Positions 7,377 through 14,677 of a stretch of 15,791 bases of DNA are shown here, in pieces. The position numbers and the translations under genes were made by a program. The stretch spans positions 1 to 15,791 of the forward strand of contig DATJSN010000074.1 of NCBI GenBank assembly GCA_035504095.1, read 5' to 3'. Each line of letters begins with the position of its first letter. Position 1 is the stretch's first letter. The notes under the pieces are model-generated. The model saw nothing but the letters and a program-made list of their open reading frames with translations, did not search any database and was not told the DNA's origin. Source of the DNA: DATJSN01 sp035504095. GTDB taxonomy: Bacteria > Planctomycetota > Phycisphaerae > WQYP01.

Positions 7377-9434
7377 TCAAATCAGGTTTACCAGCACGTC
7401 GATGATCTTGATTCCGATAAACGGAACGATCAGCCCGCCCAAACCGTAAATGATGATGTTGTTCCGCAGCAGCACGGTCGCCGGCCGCGGCTTGTATTGC
7501 ACCCCGCGCAGGGCGATCGGAATCAGCGCCACGATAATCAAAGCATTAAAAATCAGCGCGCTGAGCACCGCTGTGGACTTGTTTAAACCCATGATGTTGA
7601 ATACTCCCAACTGGGGATAAATGGTCGAAAACATCACCGGAAGAATCGCGAAATACTTGGCCACGTCATTGGTGATGGAAAACGTGGTCAGGGATCCGCG
7701 CGTGATCAGCAATTGTTTTCCGGTGGTGACGACTTCAATGAGCTTGGTGGGGTTGGAATCCAAATCCACCATGTTCCCGGCTTCCTTTGCCGCCTGCGTG
7801 CCCGAATTCATCGCCACTGCGACGTCGGCCTGGGCCAGCGCGGGTGCATCATTGGTGCCGTCGCCGGTCATGGCCACCAAGCGGCCTCCCTGCTGGTAAT
7901 CACGGATTAATTTCAGTTTTGTTTCCGGAGTTGCCTGCGCCAGAAAATCATCTACGCCCGCTTCCGCGGCAATCGCCGCGGCGGTCAGTGGATTGTCGCC
8001 GGTGATCATCACCGTCTTAATCCCCATTTGCCGCAGTTCGGCAAAACGTTCCTTGATTCCCCCTTTAACGATGTCTTTAAGCTCAATGGTCCCCAGCACA
8101 TTCCGGCCCTCGGCCACCACGAGAGGCGTTCCGCCGGTACGGGAAATGCGATCCACGACGTCGCGCAGCGCCTGCGGGAAAGTTCCACCCTGCCCGGTTA
8201 CCCACGCTTCCACCGCCGCCGCCGCTCCTTTACGAATGCAGCGTTGATCCATGTCCACGCCGGACATGCGGGTTTGTGCGGAAAAGGGAATAAACCTGGC
8301 TGATATATCCTGAATATTGCGTTCGCGGATGTTGTATTTGCTTTTGGCCAATATCACGATGGAGCGGCCTTCCGGTGTTTCGTCGGCCAGGGACGAAAGC
8401 TGCGCCGCGTCCGCCAGCGTTTCAGCAGAGACGCCTTCGGCGGGATAAAAAGCCACGGCCTGCCGGTTGCCCAGCGTAATTGTTCCGGTTTTATCCAGCA
8501 GCAAAACATCCACGTCGCCCGCGGCCTCCACCGCACGCCCCGACATGGCGATTACGTTCGCCTGGATCATCCGGTCCATTCCCGCAATACCGATCGCCGA
8601 AAGCAGCCCGCCGATAGTGGTGGGAATCAGGCAGACCAGCAGGGCGAAAAGAACCGTGACTGTTACCGGTACGCCGTGGCCCATGGAATTGACCGCGTAA
8701 ATCGAGTATGGCAGCAGTGTGGCGCAGGCCAGCAAACACACCACCGTAAACCCGACCAGCAGAATATTCAGCGCAATTTCATTGGGTGTTTTCTGCCGTT
8801 TGGCCCCTTCAACCATAGCGATCATGCGGTCCAGAAACGCTTCGCCGGGATTCACGCCGATGCGGACAATCAGCCAGTCTGAAAGCACGCGCGTTCCGCC
8901 GGTAACGCTGGATCGATCTCCGCCTGATTCGCGTATGACCGGCGCCGATTCTCCGGTGATCGCGGATTCATCCACGGAGGCGACGCCTTCGATTACTTCT
9001 CCGTCCACGGGAATATGATCGCAGGCTTCGCACAATACGATGTCGCCCTTGCGCAGAGTCGAGGCGGAAACATTTGTTGCATGGGCGTCTTTGCGCGGTT
9101 CCGCCAGTTTTCGCGCCGGGGTGTCTTTGCGGGCCTTGCGCAACGTATCCGCCTGGGCCTTGCCGCGGCCCTCAGCGATGGCTTCGGCGAAATTGGCGAA
9201 CAACACTGTAAACCACAGCCACAACGTAACGCCGAGAATAAAATCCGGTTTCGCCTCGCCATGTCCGAACAGCGCCTGAAAATACAGCACCGTGGTCAGA
9301 ATGCTTCCGATGTAAACCACGAACATCACCGGGTTGCGGACCTGCACGCGCGGATCGAGTTTGATAAACGAATCGATAACCGCCCGCTTGAGAATCGGGC
9401 CGTCAAAGAGACTTTTTCCTTTATGAGTAATCAC
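7377..9434 (-). CDS. kdpB: KdpB, P-type ATPase catalytic subunit
   Basis: KdpB is the P-type ATPase that energises K+ uptake through KdpA. The 685 residues match the usual length. Visible motifs are TGES (160-163, the actuator loop; S163 corresponds to the inhibitory phosphorylation serine known in E. coli), PTTIGG (271-276) in the membrane helix unique to KdpB, the phosphorylation motif DKTGT (314-318, D314), the nucleotide-binding KGAAAAV (402-408), MITGDNPLT, and the hinge GDGTNDAP (524-531). About seven membrane helices are spread as expected. The start codon is GTG at 9434, with AAGGA about 9 nt upstream and no nearby ATG alternative. It follows kdpA by 33 bp. No missing residues are seen. 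Confidence 0.97.
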   Translation of the reverse strand: MITHKGKSLFDGPILKRAVIDSFIKLDPRVQVRNPVMFVVYIGSILTTVLYFQALFGHGEAKPDFILGVTLWLWFTVLFANFAEAIAEGRGKAQADTLRKARKDTPARKLAEPRKDAHATNVSASTLRKGDIVLCEACDHIPVDGEVIEGVASVDESAITGESAPVIRESGGDRSSVTGGTRVLSDWLIVRIGVNPGEAFLDRMIAMVEGAKRQKTPNEIALNILLVGFTVVCLLACATLLPYSIYAVNSMGHGVPVTVTVLFALLVCLIPTTIGGLLSAIGIAGMDRMIQANVIAMSGRAVEAAGDVDVLLLDKTGTITLGNRQAVAFYPAEGVSAETLADAAQLSSLADETPEGRSIVILAKSKYNIRERNIQDISARFIPFSAQTRMSGVDMDQRCIRKGAAAAVEAWVTGQGGTFPQALRDVVDRISRTGGTPLVVAEGRNVLGTIELKDIVKGGIKERFAELRQMGIKTVMITGDNPLTAAAIAAEAGVDDFLAQATPETKLKLIRDYQQGGRLVAMTGDGTNDAPALAQADVAVAMNSGTQAAKEAGNMVDLDSNPTKLIEVVTTGKQLLITRGSLTTFSITNDVAKYFAILPVMFSTIYPQLGVFNIMGLNKSTAVLSALIFNALIIVALIPIALRGVQYKPRPATVLLRNNIIIYGLGGLIVPFIGIKIIDVLVNLI

Positions 9435-9467
9435 GTTTTTATTTCCTTATTTCAACGCCGCATTAAC

Positions 9468-11267
9468 TCAATGCCACATCAACTGTTCAACAATCGGCCC
9501 CAGAGCCAATGCCGGTAGAAACGTAAGCGCCCCAACCAGCAATACCGTGAAGACCAGTAATATGACAAACAGCGGCGTATGCGTAGGCAGCGTGCCGGGG
9601 CCGGCGGGCACGAGTTTCTTTTTCGCCAGTGAGCCGGCAATCGCCAGGGTAGGAATGATCATCCAGTAACGTGAAATGAGTATAAGAATTCCGCCCAGCA
9701 GATTATAAAACGGCGAATTGGCGCTAAGACCGGCAAAGGCCGATCCATTGTTGTTTCCCTCCGAACTCATGCCATAAAGCATTTCCGTAAATCCGTGTGG
9801 TCCGGGATTTGACGGACCGGCCAGCCCCTGCGGCGTCACGCAGCAGATCGCCGCACCAATCAGGCTCAGTGCCGGTGGAATCAAAATACACAGAGTGGCC
9901 ATTTTCATTTCGTATGATTCAATCTTTTTGCCCAGGTACTCCGGCGTCCGGCCCACCATCAAGCCGGCAATAAATACCGTGACAATTACGTATATCAGCA
10001 TGCCATAAAGTCCTGATCCAACTCCTCCAAAGATCACTTCAGATAATTCGATCGCCCACAATGGACACAACCCGCCCAGCGGGGTGTAAGAATCGTGCAT
10101 GGAATTCACCGATCCATTGGACGTGACGGTGCAGGCCACCGCCCAGATTGCTGAATTTACCGGTCCGAATCTGGCTTCCTTGCCCTCCATGTTGCCGCCG
10201 GGCTGATCGGGGGTTTCATGTTGATTGACGACGGTGGGGAAAGTTGGATTGCCCGACTGTTCCGCCCATATACAGGGAATCTCCAACCCCAGGAAGATGA
10301 CCGTCATGGCCGCCAGAACCGCCCATCCCTGGCGTCGGTCGCCGACCATAATGCCGAAGGTGATGCATACCGCCGCCGGAATCATCAGAATGGCCAAAAC
10401 TTCCAGGAAATTGGTAAATCCATTGGGATTTTCATACGGATGCGCCGAGTTGACGTTGAAAAATCCGCCGCCGTTGGTGCCGAGTTGCTTGATCGCAATT
10501 TGCGACGCCACCGGGCCGACGGCAATGGTCTGTTGCGTCAGGGTTGCATTCACCATAATCGGATTGCCGTGTGCGTCATTAACCACGTTTCCATTCGCAT
10601 CCAGTTTCGGCGTCTGGTAAACGCTCGGCTGCACCACGTTGACCGTCTTGTAATTGGATAAAGTTTGCGGCACACCCTGTGACAGCAGCAATAGCGCCCA
10701 GATGACTGCCAGCGGCAACATGACATAAAGCACGCTGCGCGTCAGGTCCACCCAGAAACTGCCGATCTGTCGCGTTGTTTTGCGCGCCAAGCCGCGGAAC
10801 AGCGCCACCATCACCGCCAGGCCGACTGCGGGTGATAAAAAATTCTGTACTACCAAAGCCATCATCTGGGTCAGATAGCTCATCGTCGTTTCACCGCCAT
10901 AATCCTGCCAGTTGGTGTTGGTAGGAAAACTGGCCGCGGTATTAAACGAAGAATCCGGTGTGTTCGCCCCCATCCCCGCCGGGTTCAGGGGCAAATATTG
11001 CTGTAGGCGCTGAAACAGATAAACCACCAGCACGCTCAATAGACTGATTGCCATGCAGGCGATGGCGTACTCTTTCCAGTCCTGTTCGTCGTCGATTTTT
11101 ACGCCGCAGATTTTGTAAATTAGCCGTTCCACCGGTCCGAGTACTTTGTCCAGGCCGAAAAGCGGTTTGAACTGATACACGCGCGCCATGTATCTGCCCA
11201 GCGGCTCAGCCAGAAGAAGAACTACTGCGGTATAAATGGCGAGCTGAATCCAGCCGTGTTCCGTCAT
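9468..11267 (-). CDS. kdpA: KdpA, potassium-binding/translocating channel-like subunit
   Basis: KdpA selects and binds K+ in a channel-like fold with four pore loops. Recognisable elements are SSFNTAASFPTNTNWQ (106-121), the filter sequence GTNGGGFFNVNSAHPYENPN (263-282), FGGVGSGLYGML and GMSSEGNNNGSAFAG. About ten hydrophobic helices are present. At 599 residues it is about 40 longer than E. coli KdpA (557). Part of the excess is an extracytoplasmic insertion before the second pore loop (about 212-246), which contains DANGNVVNDAHGNP. The ATG overlaps the kdpF stop as ATGA (11264-11267), with GGAGAAG as Shine-Dalgarno inside kdpF. It lies first among the three large subunits, as is standard. 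Confidence 0.97.
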   Translation of the reverse strand: MTEHGWIQLAIYTAVVLLLAEPLGRYMARVYQFKPLFGLDKVLGPVERLIYKICGVKIDDEQDWKEYAIACMAISLLSVLVVYLFQRLQQYLPLNPAGMGANTPDSSFNTAASFPTNTNWQDYGGETTMSYLTQMMALVVQNFLSPAVGLAVMVALFRGLARKTTRQIGSFWVDLTRSVLYVMLPLAVIWALLLLSQGVPQTLSNYKTVNVVQPSVYQTPKLDANGNVVNDAHGNPIMVNATLTQQTIAVGPVASQIAIKQLGTNGGGFFNVNSAHPYENPNGFTNFLEVLAILMIPAAVCITFGIMVGDRRQGWAVLAAMTVIFLGLEIPCIWAEQSGNPTFPTVVNQHETPDQPGGNMEGKEARFGPVNSAIWAVACTVTSNGSVNSMHDSYTPLGGLCPLWAIELSEVIFGGVGSGLYGMLIYVIVTVFIAGLMVGRTPEYLGKKIESYEMKMATLCILIPPALSLIGAAICCVTPQGLAGPSNPGPHGFTEMLYGMSSEGNNNGSAFAGLSANSPFYNLLGGILILISRYWMIIPTLAIAGSLAKKKLVPAGPGTLPTHTPLFVILLVFTVLLVGALTFLPALALGPIVEQLMWH

Positions 11268-11356
11268 GAAAACTTCTCCGGATATAATAGAGCGATCATC
11301 AGATAAACAAACAGGAGGACCGAGAGTATTCCGCCGGCCCAGTAAAGTGGTGTCAT
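11264..11356 (-). CDS. kdpF: KdpF, small stabilising membrane subunit
   Basis: This 30-residue single-helix peptide begins MTPLYWAGGI, continues with a hydrophobic stretch (about 5-25) and ends with LLYPEKFS, matching the length and the terminal AL...PE(K/R)F pattern of KdpF. In E. coli KdpF stabilises the KdpFABC complex. The ATG at 11356 has a strong Shine-Dalgarno (AGGAG, seven nt upstream). It is coupled by ATGA overlaps at both ends: to the upstream 33-codon ORF and to kdpA. A longer reading of this frame from 11467 exists but runs through the upstream small ORF and is not credible. Confidence 0.9.
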   Translation of the reverse strand: MTPLYWAGGILSVLLFVYLMIALLYPEKFS

Positions 11357-11454
11357 GATTTGTCTCCTAATGATTCGCAGAGCTTGATAAAGGCCCAGCA
11401 CAGGACAAAAAACAGCACCGACACGCCGATATAAAACAGATCCCACCAGTTCAT
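11353..11454 (-). CDS. 33-residue single-helix membrane microprotein, first gene of the kdp operon
   Basis: This small ORF encodes 33 residues: MNWWDLFYIGVSV, a hydrophobic helix (about 5-24), then FIKLCESLGDKS. It is supported by a good Shine-Dalgarno (GAGGT about 7 nt before the ATG) and by a TGA stop that overlaps the kdpF ATG as ATGA, the same coupling as between kdpF and kdpA. The composition (aromatic N-terminus, one helix, short polar tail with Cys-Glu) fits a membrane peptide. Short ORFs with a similar hydrophobic helix and a C-E-x-L-like tail occur ahead of kdpF in other bacteria as far as I recall, but I cannot verify this. A role in assembling or regulating KdpFABC is inference from position. 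Confidence 0.7.
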   Translation of the reverse strand: MNWWDLFYIGVSVLFFVLCWAFIKLCESLGDKS

Positions 11455-11647
11455 GCGTACACCTCATCTTGAGTCATTCATACATTGATAACAGTTGGAC
11501 TTCAGTAAGGCTAATCAGGGCGGCGTAAATAATGGTGGTAAAAGCATCAAGAAAGTATCAAGATCGTCCTAAGTTCGACTTTCGCCGATTTTTAGGCGTT
11601 CTTTTGTATGCATCTACACTGTATAACCTGTTTTAGACCTATCGTTT
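11455..11647. promoter_or_regulatory. kdp operon upstream region
   Basis: This non-coding stretch precedes the first gene of the kdp operon on the minus strand. It contains the tandem 11-bp direct repeat listed separately. I could not identify -35/-10 boxes with confidence between the repeat and the start codon. No other gene is supported here. Confidence 0.5.
11542..11563 (-). promoter_or_regulatory. Candidate KdpE operator (two tandem 11-bp direct repeats)
   Basis: On the minus strand TCTTGATACTT is followed immediately by TCTTGATGCTT: 10 of 11 bases identical, period 11 bp, about one helical turn. Tandem direct repeats with 10-11 bp spacing are the usual binding pattern of OmpR-family regulators such as KdpE. 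The site ends 88 bp upstream of the first start codon of the operon. Assignment to KdpE is inference from position and architecture. Confidence 0.5.
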
Positions 11648-11746
11648 TGCCCCAAAGGGGCATCGTCATTGAGCCCGGTGTTGTCCCGCATCGCGGGACT
11701 ACGCCGGGAAAATGACCAAATATATCAACCAACCCTGCAAGGGTTG
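11648..11746. repeat. Cluster of three short perfect palindromes (REP-like)
   Basis: Three hairpins lie within 100 bp, each with a 3-nt loop: TGCCCC-AAA-GGGGCA (11648-11662), GTCCCGC-ATC-GCGGGAC (11683-11699, framed further out by CCCGG at 11674 and CCGGG at 11704) and CAACCCT-GCA-AGGGTTG (11730-11746). The regular design suggests a dispersed intergenic palindromic unit rather than one terminator; no T tract follows. Confidence 0.65.
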
Positions 11747-11893
11747 CGTCAATCTTTGCATTTGTAGATGGCCACGATTTTCATAACCGTGCCTGCTACA
11801 AAATCGGAAAAAATCGAGGTTAGAGCTTCTAAGATCTTTGGCAATTTTATCTTCGGTGATGCGTTGAATATCGGGCGGTAATCGTTTACGCAA
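11699..11893 (-). other. Doubtful 64-codon ORF next to the palindrome cluster
   Basis: An open frame of 64 codons (start MRKRLPPDIQRITEDKIAK) ends inside the second palindrome. Its start is only 13 bp from the start of the divergent glycoside hydrolase, leaving no room for separate promoters. The first 45 residues read like a plausible basic helical peptide, but the last 20 are encoded by repeat sequence. It could be a remnant of a mobile-element gene or simply part of the repeat unit. No family recognised. Confidence 0.25.
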
Positions 11894-11906
11894 GGTTTAT
11901 GCTAAA

Positions 11907-13364
11907 ATGAGGAAAATGGCCATTCATCGCCGGATTCAGAGCTTTTGTTTCCATTGTCTAATGGGATTCTTACTGATCAGTGCGCTATTGACGCGCGCCG
12001 TTTATGCCCAGTCGCCGATCACCCTCTCGCTGAACACGAACAATCCCGGCTCGGCATTGCCCGACCAGTTCCTCGGCGTAAGTTATGAAACACAGCAACT
12101 GCTTCCGGACGCTTCCGGCCGTTATTACTTCAGTCCGGACAATCAACCGCTGATTAATATGTTTCGCACCCTCGGAATCAAAAACTTGCGCATCGGAGGA
12201 AACACTGTAGACAACAATGCGGTGGCGATTCCCAACCGCGCCGATATCGACAGTCTTTTCGCCTTCGCCCGGGCCGCCGGCGTGCACGTGATCTACAGCG
12301 TGCGGCTCAAAAAAGGCGACGCCGCACAGGATGCTCAAATCGTTCAATACATCATGGAAAATGACCAGCCCGAACTTTCCTGTTTTGCCATCGGCAATGA
12401 ACCGAATATTTATTTGAAAAAATACGCCCTTTACTCTGATGCTTGGGAAAAAATCATGAATGTCATTCTCGCCGCCGCACCCGATGCGAAATTCTGCGGA
12501 CCCAATGTGAGTTCGGCTTCTACCGCTTATTGGGCCGCCGAGATGGCCAAACAGTTCGGCCCGTCCGGACATCTGGCCTTTTTGTGCGTACATAATTATC
12601 CCGGAGGGGCGGGTAATAAGGTCAAAATCCCCGCATTGGCGCGCAGCAATATGCTTTCAACCAAGTGGGTTGCGGGTTATGAATCCCTGCTCCAAAAGTT
12701 CGCTCCCGCCGTAGAGGACGAACATCTGCCCTGGCGGATCGAAGAGACCAACAGCTTTTTCAATGGCGGCGCTTTAAACGTCAGCGACACCTATACGTCG
12801 TCCCTCTGGTCTTTGGATTATCTATATTGGTGGGCCTTTCATGGAGCGGACGGCCTGAATTTTCACACCGGAGACCAGGTGGCCGCGGCAAACAAGAAAG
12901 CGCCGTGCCGTTACGCGTTGTACTTATCGGCGCCGGACGGCTACAAGGCTCATCCCGAGGCTTATGGTGCTCTGGCCTTTTCGCTCGCCGCAGATGGTCG
13001 AGAAATTCCAGTTAAATTCGACTCCAACCCCGATGATGTAAACCTTACGGCGTATGGCATTCTTGCCCCGAACGGTAATCTGTATGTTACGCTCATTAAC
13101 AAAGACAATGGAACGGACGCTCACGATGCGCTGATAAAACTTAATGTAGGCGACGCTTATTCACACGCCCAATTCATGCGGCTCGCAGCGCCTGAGAATA
13201 ATCTGGCCGCAACCACCGGCGTCACGCTCGGCGGGGCGCAAATCCAGGATGATGGATCGTGGGATGGCCATTGGTCGCCATTAAATCAGCCTGCAACCGG
13301 CGGCCAAATTACCGTCGACGTTCCCGCTTCCAGTGCGGTAGTGATCAAACTATCCGGCGACTAA
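11907..13364 (+). CDS. Secreted GH79-like glycoside hydrolase (beta-glucuronidase/heparanase type)
   Basis: This 485-residue exported protein starts with a signal peptide (basic N-terminus, hydrophobic core about 17-28, probable cleavage after AVYA, about residue 34). The mature part reads as a GH79-type (beta/alpha)8 barrel: LGVSYETQQLL near the N-terminus, LRIGGNTVDNNA (94-105), the acid/base motif AIGNEPNIY (E165) and the nucleophile motif WRIEETNSF (E280 likely). The C-terminal part (about 370-485) fits a beta-sandwich domain like that of GH79 enzymes, with YVTLINKD and VPASSAVVIKL. GH79 enzymes remove uronic acids or related sugars from glycans; the substrate here cannot be read from sequence. 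The start at 11907 has only a weak AAGG 11 nt upstream; 11916 is an alternative within the signal peptide. It is divergent from kdp, with no operon partner. Confidence 0.78.
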   Translation: MRKMAIHRRIQSFCFHCLMGFLLISALLTRAVYAQSPITLSLNTNNPGSALPDQFLGVSYETQQLLPDASGRYYFSPDNQPLINMFRTLGIKNLRIGGNTVDNNAVAIPNRADIDSLFAFARAAGVHVIYSVRLKKGDAAQDAQIVQYIMENDQPELSCFAIGNEPNIYLKKYALYSDAWEKIMNVILAAAPDAKFCGPNVSSASTAYWAAEMAKQFGPSGHLAFLCVHNYPGGAGNKVKIPALARSNMLSTKWVAGYESLLQKFAPAVEDEHLPWRIEETNSFFNGGALNVSDTYTSSLWSLDYLYWWAFHGADGLNFHTGDQVAAANKKAPCRYALYLSAPDGYKAHPEAYGALAFSLAADGREIPVKFDSNPDDVNLTAYGILAPNGNLYVTLINKDNGTDAHDALIKLNVGDAYSHAQFMRLAAPENNLAATTGVTLGGAQIQDDGSWDGHWSPLNQPATGGQITVDVPASSAVVIKLSGD

Positions 13365-13528
13365 TGGTTAGTAATCCCTGATTAATAAAATTCTTCGTGT
13401 TCTTCGCGGTAAGAAATTTAAAAATCTCCGCGACCTCTGCGTTAAACTCGTCGTGCCGTCATGTCGTTGTGGTTAAAAAAATTTTCCGTCTCAGAACTCC
13501 CGTCTCCCTACTCAGCGCAGCCGCGTGG

Positions 13529-13547
13529 GATAGGCATCTTGCCTGTC
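13529..13547. repeat. Short palindrome
   Basis: GATAGGCATCTTGCCTGTC folds as GATAGGCA-TCT-TGCCTGTC, an 8-bp stem with one T-G pair and a 3-nt loop. It has the same design (3-nt loop) as the palindromes near 11650-11746. No T tract follows, and it is 165 bp past the hydrolase stop, so a terminator role is not supported. Confidence 0.5.
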
Positions 13548-13723
13548 AGTTTTACCTTTTTACTTTAATCCTGAGGCAGATAGTTGTCCTATTCAGTATC
13601 AGAGCCTCTTATAGCCGGTTCTTTGACAAGTAAATATCAAGCGGTGGCTTCGCGGCACTATTCCCTATCCTCTCCGCTGTGTCGTGGTGTCGTTGTGGTA
13701 AAACTAATCTGCGCCCATCTGAC

Positions 13724-13742
13724 TTCGGTGAGCTCAGTCGAA
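13724..13742. repeat. Short palindrome around TGAGCTCA
   Basis: TTCGGTGAGCTCAGTCGAA has TTCG/CGAA arms around the self-complementary octamer TGAGCTCA, with one or two unpaired bases on each side. It resembles a dispersed intergenic palindrome. No function is evident. Confidence 0.4.
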
Positions 13743-13799
13743 CCGCGTAATCCCGATGGCCATCAGGATCGTTTCGTTACGCGTTCGAGAGGTATTGCC

Positions 13800-14110
13800 G
13801 GAGCACGGGGAAAACGCAATCGTGACACCGTGACAACATCGGTAAATATAGAGTCTTTCTCACTTTTCTAAGCGTGACAAACGAAAATGATGTCACACTT
13901 GAAAAATGCAAAATATGCTGGAAATTAAGGGATTGTCACACTGTCACACTTAGAAGGCCCAAAATAACAGGAATAAAAAGGCTGTATATCTTTGGACCTG
14001 GAGCGACAAAATGTCGCCACATCCCCCCGCGCGTTCGCAATTTTGTCAGCGCGCCAGTTGTATCGTTGTATTAAAAATATAAATCTCTGTGCCCTCTGAG
14101 TTCTCTGTGG
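13800..14110 (+). repeat. Diverged direct duplication, copy A
   Basis: Landmarks recur in copy B at a constant offset: AAATATAGA at 13844 (B: 14382, +538), CTTAGAAGGCC at 13949 (B: 14489, +540) and AAATCTCTG at 14081 (B: 14623, +542). Between the landmarks similarity is patchy but collinear, for example ACAAAATG near the end of the conserved block. The copy includes the tail of a short frame ending RGKRNRDTVTTSVNIESF. Confidence 0.55.
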
Positions 14111-14120
14111 CAAAATCGTT
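14078..14120 (+). repeat. Dispersed intergenic repeat, uninterrupted copy
   Basis: TATAAATCTCTGTGCCCT (14078-14095) is identical to 6572-6589, and CTGTGGCAAAATCGT (14105-14119) matches 6636-6649 with one extra A. A looser relative with similar wording (AAAATCTCCGCGACCTCTGC) lies at 13421-13440. Non-coding. Confidence 0.55.
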
Positions 14121-14138
14121 CTCTTACACTTTCGGTTA

Positions 14139-14341
14139 GAGCCTCTAACAAAATGAGGCGGGAGCCGCGTTTGGTCTCCAAGTGGACAGATGCAAGGAAG
14201 AGCGACGAGTGTATATTCGAAAGATAATATGGCGAGGAGCGATGACGCCGCAGATGGCCGCTTGGAGGCCAAACCCTTCGGGACGAGGCTTCCTGACCCC
14301 GTATTCGACGTCGCGGCCTCGTCTCATATTGTTAGAGGCTC
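14139..14341. mobile_element. 203-bp long inverted repeat, MITE-like
   Basis: The outer arms are GAGCCTCTAACAAAATGAG (14139-14157) and its inverse at 14323-14341, 18 of 19 matching. An inner pair, 14169-14192 against 14251-14274, matches at 19 of 24 positions, and two of the mismatches are T-G pairs. The whole element can fold as a long hairpin. It has no coding capacity. Terminal inverted repeats plus small size fit a MITE; a structured RNA is an alternative. No clear target-site duplication was seen. Confidence 0.6.
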
Positions 14342-14650
14342 TTAGGAAAAAATCTAACCGCTACAGCGCAACAACCCCTGAAAATATAGATGTTTCCTCC
14401 ACTCTTAAAGGCGCAACAAGCACTAATCATGTTACGGATCAGAAAGTGTGAAATACTCTATAAAATAAGCCTTTGTAACGTTGTTGCGCTTAGAAGGCCA
14501 AAAATAGGAGCAATAAACCCGACTATGTAGTTAGGACATTCAGGAACAAAATGCAGCCGCTGTTGCGGTGAAATCTGCGGATCGTTTTTCGCCTGCTCTG
14601 AACTACGTCGAAGAGTGGTTCAAAATCTCTGAACTCTCTGAGACCGGGAC
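14340..14650 (+). repeat. Diverged direct duplication, copy B
   Basis: This is the partner of 13800-14110, with shared landmarks at offsets of 538-542 bp. It includes the tail of a short frame ending with SNRYSATTPENIDVSS, comparable to the RNRDTVTTSVNIES of copy A, so both copies may derive from the 3' end of one former gene. The two copies are separated by the MITE-like inverted repeat. Confidence 0.5.
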
Positions 14651-14677
14651 TGTTGCCCAAAGTCTTCTGTAGACGCC

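Larger units (their letters stand above)
13365..14677. other. 1.3-kb gene-poor, repeat-rich intergenic region
   Basis: I see no credible gene in this interval. The short open frames are 60-115 codons, overlap each other on both strands and have no family character. What it holds is repeat structure, listed separately: palindromes at 13529 and 13724, a diverged duplication (13800-14110 and 14340-14650), a long inverted repeat (14139-14341) and copies of a dispersed phrase-like repeat near 13384 and 14078. It probably represents decayed mobile or duplicated DNA between the hydrolase and the transposase. Confidence 0.7.

Noticed and set aside
10218..10661. 147- and 131-codon plus-strand frames
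   Set aside because: They are antisense to kdpA, which is intact with all pore motifs, and have no family character.
11264..11467. 67-codon frame containing kdpF with a longer N-terminus
   Set aside because: The upstream part overlaps the 33-codon ORF in another frame. The strong Shine-Dalgarno and ATGA overlap point to the 30-residue KdpF start at 11356.
11985..12593. 202-codon open frame on the minus strand
   Set aside because: It lies entirely antisense to the glycoside hydrolase, whose catalytic motifs and signal peptide make the plus strand the real one.
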